Below are positions 13,460 to 19,859 of a DNA stretch of 19,859 bases, piece by piece. Under the pieces are notes generated by a model, which was not told the origin of the DNA, did not search any database, and saw nothing but the letters and a program-made list of their open reading frames with translations. The translations under genes were made by a program, and so were the position numbers. The stretch covers positions 1 to 19,859 of the forward strand of contig JAAZOZ010000097.1 in NCBI GenBank assembly GCA_012797505.1, given 5' to 3'. This stretch comes from Smithella sp. (GTDB taxonomy: Bacteria > Desulfobacterota > Syntrophia > Syntrophales > Smithellaceae). Within the stretch, counting starts at the first letter, position 1. Each line of letters starts with the position of its first letter.

Positions 13460-14878
13460 TCATGGGGAGGCCGCAAGGTTTCGCAGGGCATCCACCACAA
13501 AGCCAAACTCGTCTTCGGCCACCGTGCGCAGATCGATCAGGATTTCGTTTTCATCTACGCGGACAATAACGGGCACCGCCGCCCGGCGCAGCCTGGCTTC
13601 CATCCGGCTGGCGGGCATTTTGGCGGATTTCACCGCAACGACGGCCGAGGGAATATCCTCGGTTGGGAGCGATCCGCCTCCCGCCGCCGCCATGGAATCT
13701 TTCAGCTCATACGTTAGGCCGGAAAGACCGGCGCGCTTGAGTTTTCCCATCAGTTTGCGGGCGCGCTTTCGGACATCGCCCTGCGGCTCGGTCAGCGCTT
13801 TGAGGGAGCGCAGGCTCCGGGGAGCGTCCCCGGGCGCGAGATAGCGCATCAGGGTCGCCTCGAGGGCCGCCAGCGTGAATTTGTCGATGCGCAGCGCACG
13901 GTTCAGCGGATTTTTTTTGATGCGCGCCACGATGTCTTTTTTGCCGACAATGATGCCCGCCTGCGGTCCGCCCAGGAGCTTGTCGCCGCTGAAGGTCACC
14001 ACATCGACACCCGAGCCCAGAACTTCGCGCACGGTCGGTTCGTGCTGCAGCCCGAATGCCGCAAGGTCCACCAGGCAACCGCTGCCGAGGTCGTCAAAAA
14101 CGGGAATCCCATGGTGCTTGCCCAGCGCCACCAGGGGCACAAGTTCCGCCTCCTCGGTAAATCCGACAATCCGGTAATTGCTGGTGTGCACTTTCAGAAT
14201 CACGCCGGTGTTCGGTCCGATGGCTTTTTCATAATCGGCAAGCCGCGTGCGGTTGGTGGTTCCCACCTCGCGCAATATGGAATTGCTTTTGGTCATGACG
14301 TCCGGGATGCGGAACTCCCCGCCGATTTCGATAAGCTCCCCGCGCGAGACAATCGCTTCCTTATGCTCGGCCAGCGTATTGAGCGTGAGCAAAACCGCGG
14401 CCGCGTTGTTGTTGACGATCAGAGCGTCCTCTGCGCCGGTGAGCGCGCAGATCAGGCCCCCGACATGATCGTAGCGCAGGCCGCGTTCGCCGCGAATCAA
14501 ATCAAATTCCAGGTTGGAGTAGCCGCGTCCGACTTCCACAATGCGGTCCACGGCTTCGGAACAAAGAGGCGCGCGCCCCAGATTGGTATGCAGGATGACA
14601 CCGGTGGCGTTGACCAGGCGCTTCAGTTTGAAGCGATGCAAACCGGCGACGATCTCCTCCACGCTGCGGGCGGCCGACGCCGCGTCGGGGGAGACTGACG
14701 GCAGAGTTTTGTCCGCTGCGGACAGAATTTGATCGCGCAGGTTCTGAACGACCTGACGGCAGGCTTCCCGAACAATGTCCTTCGACGCCTTTGCATAAAT
14801 TCCGTTTTTTTCCAGAAGTCCGATCACGTCGTCAATTTTCGGAAGGCCCTTGAGCAAGACTTTTCTTTTGTCGTCCAT
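13460..14878 (-). CDS. selA: L-seryl-tRNA(Sec) selenium transferase (selenocysteine synthase)
   Basis: A PLP enzyme that converts seryl-tRNA(Sec) to selenocysteyl-tRNA(Sec) using selenophosphate, in the cytosol as a large ring-shaped oligomer. Its 472 residues match bacterial SelA (about 460-470). The SelA N-terminal domain (LPKIDDVIGLLE, 12-23), NATGVILHTNLGRAPL (90-105), ERGLRYDHV (131-139) and the PLP lysine K300 in TFSGDKLLGGPQAG (295-308) are all present. A longer frame runs to 15151, but it overlaps the radical SAM gene. The ATG at 14878 with AGGAGAGG five bases upstream is the start. selB and selC are not in the window. Presence of selA implies that the organism makes selenoproteins. 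Confidence 0.96.
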   Translation of the reverse strand: MDDKRKVLLKGLPKIDDVIGLLEKNGIYAKASKDIVREACRQVVQNLRDQILSAADKTLPSVSPDAASAARSVEEIVAGLHRFKLKRLVNATGVILHTNLGRAPLCSEAVDRIVEVGRGYSNLEFDLIRGERGLRYDHVGGLICALTGAEDALIVNNNAAAVLLTLNTLAEHKEAIVSRGELIEIGGEFRIPDVMTKSNSILREVGTTNRTRLADYEKAIGPNTGVILKVHTSNYRIVGFTEEAELVPLVALGKHHGIPVFDDLGSGCLVDLAAFGLQHEPTVREVLGSGVDVVTFSGDKLLGGPQAGIIVGKKDIVARIKKNPLNRALRIDKFTLAALEATLMRYLAPGDAPRSLRSLKALTEPQGDVRKRARKLMGKLKRAGLSGLTYELKDSMAAAGGGSLPTEDIPSAVVAVKSAKMPASRMEARLRRAAVPVIVRVDENEILIDLRTVAEDEFGFVVDALRNLAASP

Positions 14879-14883
14879 AAAAA

Positions 14884-14891
14884 CCTCTCCT
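14884..14891 (-). promoter_or_regulatory. Ribosome binding site that fixes the selA start
   Basis: AGGAGAGG on the minus strand, 5 bases before ATG 14878. It excludes the 91-residue longer in-frame reading, which is low-complexity and lies over the 3' end of the radical SAM gene. Confidence 0.8.
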
Positions 14892-14967
14892 GATGCCGCT
14901 TTTGCGGGAAACGGCTTCCCTGTCCTGATTCTCCCGCCGCCGGAGGAGCCTCGCGAAGCTGCGCGGG

Positions 14968-16242
14968 CTACTCCACCGCTCTTTCCTCCAGGCCCGCCTC
15001 CCGGCGGCAGTGGTCGCGGAAATTGTTCACCGCGATGAAGAATTCCCGCATCATGACCACCCATAAATAGCGTCCGCGGGGCGTCAGATACAAATGGGGC
15101 GAAAAGAAGCGAAACGATCCGGCTAGAATAAAAGCGGCCATTTCCTTCCACAAGGTTTTAAAAAACCGCCCGCCGTATTTTTTCTCCAGCTCCTCGACAT
15201 TCATCCGGGTGCTGAAGAGCTTCATCAGGAAATCGTAGCGCATCCGGTCTGGCAGATCGAATTGGCGCGAGGCCTGAAGCGGCAGGCGGTCCTGCGTCAG
15301 ATCCCTGATGTAGCGCTCAATATCAAACGTGTTAGCGTAGCACACGCCCTGCAGGTACCCGATGGCGCCGCTCCCCAATCCCGCATATTCGTCAAAATCG
15401 ACGACGTACTCATCGATGAGCGATGAAGCGGGACTCTTGCGCGAAAAACACCAGGCCGATGAAGAATCATACTGCGGTTCCAGACGCCGACGGATCCGAT
15501 TGAAAAACGATTTTTCACGCCGGAAATTGACGTCTCCCAGTGTTTTTTGCATCAGACGCCGGGTAAGCGTGGAAACCATTAAAGGGTAAAAAGTGATCTG
15601 CTGCATTCCCAGCTTCAGCAAAATCGCCAGATCGGCCTCCAGCATGGGGGCGGTCTGTTCGGGAAAATTGAAGATCATGTCGGCGTTGAGCGTGTCAAAC
15701 GCCCCCTGCGCGGCGCGCAGACGCGAGGCGATGTCTTCTCCCGATCCGTATTTGTCATACCGCGCAATTTTCCTGAGCAGGCCGTCATCGAAGGTCTGCA
15801 CGCCCACGGACAGCCGGTTGACCCCTGCCTGCGCGAGGGCGGCAATGTTGGCGTCCGTCAGGTGGTTCGGATTGGTTTCCACCGAAACGGATTCGACGGG
15901 AAACAACTCCCGGGCAATCTGCAGCGTTTCCGCCAGTTCGTCCATCAGAACCGTGGGCGTTCCGCCGCCTACGTAAAGGCCGGAAAACCGGTAGCCCCGA
16001 AGGCGGTAAAGGGACATCTCCCGGCGCAGGGCCGCATGATAGCTCCGGGCAAGAGGTTCATTGAGCCGAATGCGGTGAAAGGAGCAGTAGGGACAAAGTT
16101 CTTCGCAAAAAGGAATATGGATATAAAGCAGCCGCGGCTGGTCGTCGGCGCAGGCAGGCAACTCGGGTGTCGGACCGTCCTGAAAATTCAGGGCGCGGGC
16201 AAACTGTTTTTTCGATGTATGGGCGACGATGGAAGAAATCAC
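14968..16242 (-). CDS. Radical SAM protein, HemN/HemW-like (coproporphyrinogen III oxidase family)
   Basis: A 424-residue radical SAM protein. The [4Fe-4S] cluster cysteines are C46, C50 and C53 in HIPFCEELCPYCSF (CX3CX2C). GGGTPT (92-97), an ETNP motif (about 137) and the DMIFNFPEQT strand follow, as in HemN/HemW enzymes. The middle section departs from HemW: the usual YEISNFA segment is replaced by SSAWCFSRK. A C-terminal domain of about 120 residues resembles the HemN C-terminal domain in position only. It may handle a porphyrin or heme-like substrate, but the substrate is unknown, so no symbol is given. The start is GTG 16242 with a poor Shine-Dalgarno. It is divergent from def and precedes selA by 89 bp. 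Confidence 0.88.
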   Translation of the reverse strand: MISSIVAHTSKKQFARALNFQDGPTPELPACADDQPRLLYIHIPFCEELCPYCSFHRIRLNEPLARSYHAALRREMSLYRLRGYRFSGLYVGGGTPTVLMDELAETLQIARELFPVESVSVETNPNHLTDANIAALAQAGVNRLSVGVQTFDDGLLRKIARYDKYGSGEDIASRLRAAQGAFDTLNADMIFNFPEQTAPMLEADLAILLKLGMQQITFYPLMVSTLTRRLMQKTLGDVNFRREKSFFNRIRRRLEPQYDSSSAWCFSRKSPASSLIDEYVVDFDEYAGLGSGAIGYLQGVCYANTFDIERYIRDLTQDRLPLQASRQFDLPDRMRYDFLMKLFSTRMNVEELEKKYGGRFFKTLWKEMAAFILAGSFRFFSPHLYLTPRGRYLWVVMMREFFIAVNNFRDHCRREAGLEERAVE

Positions 16243-16262
16243 AACGCAAATTCTTTCGCTGC

Positions 16263-16292
16263 ATTAAAATTAATGGTTTGTCTGTTTAACAA
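16263..16292 (-). promoter_or_regulatory. Candidate promoter for the radical SAM/selA run
   Basis: On the minus strand, TTGTTA (16292-16287) and TTTAAT (16268-16263) are separated by 18 bp, in an AT-rich 112-bp divergent spacer. Matches to consensus are moderate. Confidence 0.3.
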
Positions 16293-16323
16293 AAGATGGA
16301 GCAAATTTGCAAGCTGCGTTTAC

Positions 16324-16352
16324 TTGAAATAACGATTGATCGGTGTTATAGG
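16324..16352 (+). promoter_or_regulatory. Candidate promoter for def
   Basis: TTGAAA (16324-16329), a 17-bp spacer and TATAGG (16347-16352). If used, transcription would begin at about 16359, after the ATG at 16355, and would favour the in-frame ATG at 16385 as the def start. Evidence is weak. Confidence 0.25.
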
Positions 16353-16354
16353 TC

Positions 16355-16942
16355 ATGAAAATTCAGCGAACCGGTGCAAAAAAAATGGCCCCCAAAAGAG
16401 TCTTAACCCTTTGGAATGACAACGGTGTCAACGAGGCGGACACCTCCGTCCTGCGGAAAAAGTCACAGGACATGAAAACACCGCTGGACAGGGAAGAAAA
16501 AGCCGAAATCAAGGCGTTAATCGATTCCTTTACCTGCCGGGACGACGCCTCGGGGCTGGCCGGTCCGCAGATCGGCGTCAATAAAAGAATCATCATTTTC
16601 CGCAACAAAACGGGCAACGACCGGAAGAAAAAAATGACGCCGGACGATTACGATGTTCTGGTCAATCCGCGCATTACGCAGGCGCGCGGAGAAAAAGTAA
16701 AGGCGGCCGAAGGGTGCCTTTCCTGCCCGGACATTCAAATCGACGTGGAACGGTTTCCCGAAATCAAGGTTCGCGCCTTAAACGAAAAAGGCGAAAAAAT
16801 CAGCAAGCGCTATCTGGACTGGACCGCCCGCGTGGTTCAGCATGAAATCGATCATCTGGACGGCAAACTCATAGTGGATTATGAGGGAACCCTCTACTAC
16901 CCGAAAAGCAAACAGGCCCTGATCGACAAGCTTTTCAAATAG
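16355..16942 (+). CDS. def: Peptide deformylase
   Basis: This enzyme removes the formyl group from the N-terminal methionine of new proteins, using Fe2+ or another divalent metal. All three family motifs are present: motif 1 as SGLAGPQIG (66-74), motif 2 EGCLS (119-123, metal ligand C121) and motif 3 QHEIDH (162-167, ligands H163 and H167, catalytic E164). Motif 1 departs from the common GxGLAAPQ (first Gly is Ala, second Ala is Gly). At 195 residues it is slightly longer than E. coli Def (169). Neither ATG 16355 nor the in-frame ATG 16385 has a good Shine-Dalgarno. The latter would give a 185-residue protein starting MAPKRVLTLW, so the start is uncertain. gcvT begins 28 bp downstream. Confidence 0.94.
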   Translation: MKIQRTGAKKMAPKRVLTLWNDNGVNEADTSVLRKKSQDMKTPLDREEKAEIKALIDSFTCRDDASGLAGPQIGVNKRIIIFRNKTGNDRKKKMTPDDYDVLVNPRITQARGEKVKAAEGCLSCPDIQIDVERFPEIKVRALNEKGEKISKRYLDWTARVVQHEIDHLDGKLIVDYEGTLYYPKSKQALIDKLFK

Positions 16943-16970
16943 CAGCAGACTCAACGAAGGAGCGCTTTTC

Positions 16971-18062
16971 ATGAAAAAAACGCCTTTGTACGACCGTCAT
17001 GCCGCCCGAAACGCCAAAATGATCGATTTCGGCGGCTGGGCCATGCCGGTGCAATACACAAGCGTCATCGAAGAACACCGCACAACCCGCGCCAGGGCTT
17101 CCGTGTTTGACATCTGCCACATGGGAGAAATCGAAGTGAAAGGGCCGCAGGCGCTGGATCTGCTTCAGTTTGCCCTGACGCGCGACCTGGCGGGGCAAAA
17201 AACCGGTCAGGTCAAACTCTCCGCCCTGCTCAATGACCGGGGCGGCATCATTGACGACCTGACTGTTTACAAGATGGACCGGGATTTTTATATGCTGGTG
17301 ACCAACGCCGCTACGCGTGAATCCGATTTTCAACGGGTCCGATCCATCCTGGAAGAAAAAAAGTTTGACGCCTCGCTGACCGATGTAAGCGACAGGACCG
17401 GCAAACTGGATTTGCAGGGGCCGCTCTCGGAAGCAATTTTGCAGACCCTGACGCCGGACGATTTGAAAACCCTTCGTTTTTATTGGTTTATCCCCTCGCA
17501 GGTGGCGGGTATTCCGGCCGTCATTTCCCGCAGCGGCTACACCGGCGAGGACGGCTTCGAAATTTACGCCGCCGCCGACAAAATCGGGGCCATCTGGGAC
17601 AGCCTGATGGACGCAGGCGTCAAACAGGGCATGAAACCGGCCGGACTGGGAGCGCGCGACACGCTGCGCCTGGAATCCGGCATGATGCTCAACGGCCAGG
17701 ATATTACCGGGGAGACCTGCCCGCTGGAGGTTCCCTACGCCTGGCTGGTGGACTGGAACAAGGATTTTGCCGGAAAGCCGGCGCTGGCCGCCATCCGGGA
17801 AAGAGGCATCCGCAAAAAACTGGCCGGCTTCGAGATGACCGGGCGCGGCATCGCACGGCACGGCTACCCGGTTTCGAAAGACGGCAGAGAAATCGGTTAT
17901 GTCACCTCCGGGACGTTTTCCCCGACGCTCAACAAGGCAATCGGCCTCGCGTTTATTGACGCCGAAAACGCCGAACCGGACTCGGAAATCGCCATCGGCA
18001 TCCGCGACGCCGCCAGTGGAGCAAAAATCGTTCAGCTTCCCTTCTACAAAAGACAAAAATAA
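16971..18062 (+). CDS. gcvT: Glycine cleavage system T protein (aminomethyltransferase)
   Basis: This protein transfers the methylene carbon from the aminomethyl-lipoyl arm of GcvH to tetrahydrofolate and releases ammonia. Its 363 residues are typical. The N-terminal text (PLYDRHAARNAKMIDFGGWAMP with DICHMGE following) and the NDRGGIIDDLTVY segment (88-100, with D95/D96 near the folate-site aspartate) are diagnostic of GcvT, as is SGYTGEDGFEIY later. The ATG has an AAGGAG site. gcvH follows after 20 bp and gcvPA 4 bp after that, forming an operon in the order T-H-P1 common in bacteria with a split P protein. Confidence 0.96.
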   Translation: MKKTPLYDRHAARNAKMIDFGGWAMPVQYTSVIEEHRTTRARASVFDICHMGEIEVKGPQALDLLQFALTRDLAGQKTGQVKLSALLNDRGGIIDDLTVYKMDRDFYMLVTNAATRESDFQRVRSILEEKKFDASLTDVSDRTGKLDLQGPLSEAILQTLTPDDLKTLRFYWFIPSQVAGIPAVISRSGYTGEDGFEIYAAADKIGAIWDSLMDAGVKQGMKPAGLGARDTLRLESGMMLNGQDITGETCPLEVPYAWLVDWNKDFAGKPALAAIRERGIRKKLAGFEMTGRGIARHGYPVSKDGREIGYVTSGTFSPTLNKAIGLAFIDAENAEPDSEIAIGIRDAASGAKIVQLPFYKRQK

Positions 18063-18082
18063 ATCCTTTAAGGAGATCCGGC

Positions 18083-18481
18083 ATGTCCAAACCAAATCCC
18101 ACCGACAGATTGTATTCGAAAGATCATGAATGGATCCTGGACCGGGGCGACGGAACGGCCCTGGTCGGCATCACCGATTACGCCCAGGAAATGCTGACGG
18201 ACATCGTGTTTGTGGAACTTCCTCCGATCGGCAAAAAAGTCGCCGCCGGAGAACCGCTGGCCGTGGTGGAATCCGTCAAATCCGTATCCGACGTTTACTC
18301 GCCGGCAGGCGGCGAGGTGATCGCCGTCAACACAGCCCTCGAAAACGCGCCGGAGCTTGTCAACCGGGATGCTTTCGGCGAGGGATGGATCGCCCGGCTG
18401 AAACTCGCCGACGCGCGGGAGCTGAAAACCCTTCTGGACGCGGCCGCCTACGACGCTTTGATTTTGGAGGAGAAGCACTAA
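18083..18481 (+). CDS. gcvH: Glycine cleavage system H protein (lipoyl carrier)
   Basis: A 132-residue lipoyl-domain protein that shuttles the aminomethyl group between the P, T and L proteins. The lipoylation site is K66 in VVESVKSVSDVYSP (61-74), exactly the family pattern. SKDHEWI (12-18) and GITDYAQEML (29-38) are also typical. The ATG is preceded by AAGGAG. The 3' end of the gene contains the GGAGGAG likely used by gcvPA. A lipoate ligase or LipA/LipB would be required elsewhere. Confidence 0.97.
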   Translation: MSKPNPTDRLYSKDHEWILDRGDGTALVGITDYAQEMLTDIVFVELPPIGKKVAAGEPLAVVESVKSVSDVYSPAGGEVIAVNTALENAPELVNRDAFGEGWIARLKLADARELKTLLDAAAYDALILEEKH

Positions 18482-18485
18482 ATCC

Positions 18486-19817
18486 ATGGATTACTGCCCC
18501 CACACTCCCGAAGACATCGCGCAGATGCAGGCGGCCATCGGCATCGGCGGCATCGAAGAGCTGTTTGCCGATATTCCGCAAAAATTTCGCCTGCGGGAAA
18601 TTCCCGGCATGCCGGCCGCGCTCTCCGAGCAGGAAATCTGGGAGCGGATGAAGGCGCAGAGCGAAAAAAACCGGGCGCCGCGCGCAACGCTTACCGGCGC
18701 CGGGGCTTATCATCACTTCATTCCGGCGGTGGTGAATTCCATCGTCGGACGCGCCGAATTTTATACGGCTTACACGCCTTACCAGGCGGAAATCAGCCAG
18801 GGCATTCTCCAGGCCATTTACGAGTACCAGACCATGATCGCCTCTCTGACCGGAATGGAAATCGCCAACGCCTCCATGTATGACGGCGCTTCGGCCATGG
18901 CGGAAGCGGCCGTGCTGTGCGTCCGGATGTCCAACCGATCGAAAATCGCCGTGGCGCGTTCCGTTCATCCCCAGTACCGGCGGGTTTTGCAAACCTACCT
19001 GTGGGCCAACGGCTGCACGCTGACCGAAATTCCCTGGCTGCCCGCGGGCCAAATCGATCCGCCGGCGCTTTCCGCCGCGCTGGACAAGGAAACGGCTGCT
19101 GTCATCGTGCAAAGCCCGAATTTCTTCGGCTGCATCGAAGATATCGGGCCGTTGGCCGACGCGGCCCACCAACAGGGCGCGATGCTCATTGCCGGATTTA
19201 CCGACGCCACAAGCCTGGGCCTTCTCAAGCCCGCGGGCGAAAGCGGAGCGGATTTCGTCGTGGGCGAGGGCCAGAGCTTCGGCAACCCGCTTAACTACGG
19301 CGGCCCGTATCTGGGGATTTTCGCGGCGCGCGAAAAATATCTGCGGCGGATTCCCGGCCGGCTCGCCGGCGCAACAGTGGATCAAAACGGCCGGCGCGGA
19401 TTCGTCCTGACGCTGCAAACCCGCGAACAGCACATCCGCCGGGAAAAGGCCACCTCCAACATCTGCTCCAACGAAGCCCTCTGCGCGCTGGCGGCGGGGG
19501 TTTATCTGGCCGCGCTGGGCAAAAACCTGGGCAAGCTGGCCGCGCTCAACATCCACAAAACACAGTATCTGAAAAGCAAACTCCTGCAACTGGAAGGCTG
19601 GCGGGAAATATTTTCCGCACCGGTTTACAACGAATTCGCGCTTGCCTGCCCCGACGCGCGCTCTGTCAATGAGAAACTGCACAAAGAAGGCATTGTCGGC
19701 GGTTACGAATTGTCGAAGGATTATCCGGAACTGGACAACGCGCTGCTCTTTTGTGCGACGGAAATGCTGTCCAAAAATGATATTTACCGCGTGGCTGAAA
19801 TTCTAAAGGATTCATAA
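18486..19817 (+). CDS. gcvPA: Glycine dehydrogenase (decarboxylating) subunit 1
   Basis: The N-terminal half of the split P protein, 443 residues, complete in the window. It pairs with GcvPB, which carries the PLP lysine, to decarboxylate glycine and load the aminomethyl group on GcvH. Diagnostic segments are YCPHTPEDIAQMQAAIG at the N-terminus, GAGAYHHFIPAVV (about 71-83), AYTPYQAEISQGILQAIYEYQ (about 95-115), and the QTREQHIRREKATSNICSN block (about 310-330). The family also occurs in archaea and many bacteria in place of the single long GcvP. gcvPB is expected directly downstream, but after the stop there are only 42 bp in the window, and these hold an inverted repeat. Confidence 0.96.
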   Translation: MDYCPHTPEDIAQMQAAIGIGGIEELFADIPQKFRLREIPGMPAALSEQEIWERMKAQSEKNRAPRATLTGAGAYHHFIPAVVNSIVGRAEFYTAYTPYQAEISQGILQAIYEYQTMIASLTGMEIANASMYDGASAMAEAAVLCVRMSNRSKIAVARSVHPQYRRVLQTYLWANGCTLTEIPWLPAGQIDPPALSAALDKETAAVIVQSPNFFGCIEDIGPLADAAHQQGAMLIAGFTDATSLGLLKPAGESGADFVVGEGQSFGNPLNYGGPYLGIFAAREKYLRRIPGRLAGATVDQNGRRGFVLTLQTREQHIRREKATSNICSNEALCALAAGVYLAALGKNLGKLAALNIHKTQYLKSKLLQLEGWREIFSAPVYNEFALACPDARSVNEKLHKEGIVGGYELSKDYPELDNALLFCATEMLSKNDIYRVAEILKDS

Positions 19818-19834
19818 AACGACCGATGATGTAG

Positions 19835-19854
19835 CGCGGACATTGATGTCCGCG
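19835..19854. repeat. Perfect 9-bp inverted repeat (REP-like) after gcvPA
   Basis: CGCGGACAT-TG-ATGTCCGCG: two perfect 9-bp arms with a 2-bp spacer, starting 17 bp after the gcvPA stop. No T-tract is visible before the window ends. The position and compact palindrome suggest an extragenic repeat element rather than a terminator, but only one copy is visible here. Confidence 0.5.
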
Positions 19855-19859
19855 AAAGC

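Noticed and set aside
14879..15151. N-terminal extension of selA up to an ATG at 15151
   Set aside because: The extension is low-complexity, overlaps the radical SAM gene, and a strong Shine-Dalgarno precedes ATG 14878, which gives the normal SelA length.
1..19859. CRISPR array, tRNA, rRNA, transposase or prophage
   Set aside because: No regularly spaced repeats, no cloverleaf or rRNA-like sequence and no transposase or phage protein motifs were seen by eye on either strand; a tRNA scan was not possible.

Overview
This window looks like ordinary chromosome from a Gram-negative, anaerobic, metabolically versatile bacterium. Two lipopolysaccharide inner-core/Kdo genes (hldD, kdsB) mark an outer membrane. 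A selenocysteine synthase (selA), an oxygen-labile radical SAM protein and a set of NDP-forming and AMP-forming acyl-CoA synthetases suggest an anaerobe that handles CoA thioesters. Together with a GC-rich composition (about 55-60% by eye), this fits a deltaproteobacterial lineage such as the Syntrophales. That placement is inferred from gene content only. No rRNA, tRNA, CRISPR array, insertion sequence or phage gene was seen.

Layout. Positions 1-1504 (+) hold the 3' part of an alpha/beta-hydrolase (lipase-like) gene that enters from the left edge. Everything from 16242 back to 1491 is on the minus strand. In transcription order it reads: radical SAM HemN/HemW-like protein, selA, an RluD-type pseudouridine synthase, pgeF (laccase-domain), an ADP-forming acyl-CoA synthetase alpha subunit, its ATP-grasp beta subunit, a second alpha-type subunit, an AMP-forming acyl-CoA ligase, a YfcE-like metallophosphoesterase, a divergent crotonase, a small membrane-protein ORF coupled to hldD, a vapBC toxin-antitoxin pair and kdsB. 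From 16355 the plus strand carries def (peptide deformylase), gcvT, gcvH and gcvPA. This is the start of a glycine cleavage operon whose gcvPB partner should lie just beyond the right edge.

How the genes work together. The block at 6196-11329 is tightly packed (7 bp overlap, then 13 and 19 bp gaps). It combines two different chemistries for acyl-CoA/acid interconversion: ADP-forming, which yields ATP, and AMP-forming, which spends it. A crotonase whose usual catalytic glutamates are missing lies nearby. The gcv genes would supply one-carbon units to folate, lipoate being carried on GcvH Lys66. The vapBC cassette has its own near-consensus promoter and sits between two envelope genes, so it looks like an insertion.

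Non-coding structure is modest. There is a pair of short hairpins (REP-like) just after the phosphoesterase, a 9-bp perfect inverted repeat after gcvPA, a structured 144-bp spacer between the pseudouridine synthase gene and pgeF, and a small palindrome over the vapBC start region. No clearly new multi-gene system was found. The most interesting items are the two-alpha/one-beta plus AMP-ligase arrangement and the active-site-divergent crotonase.
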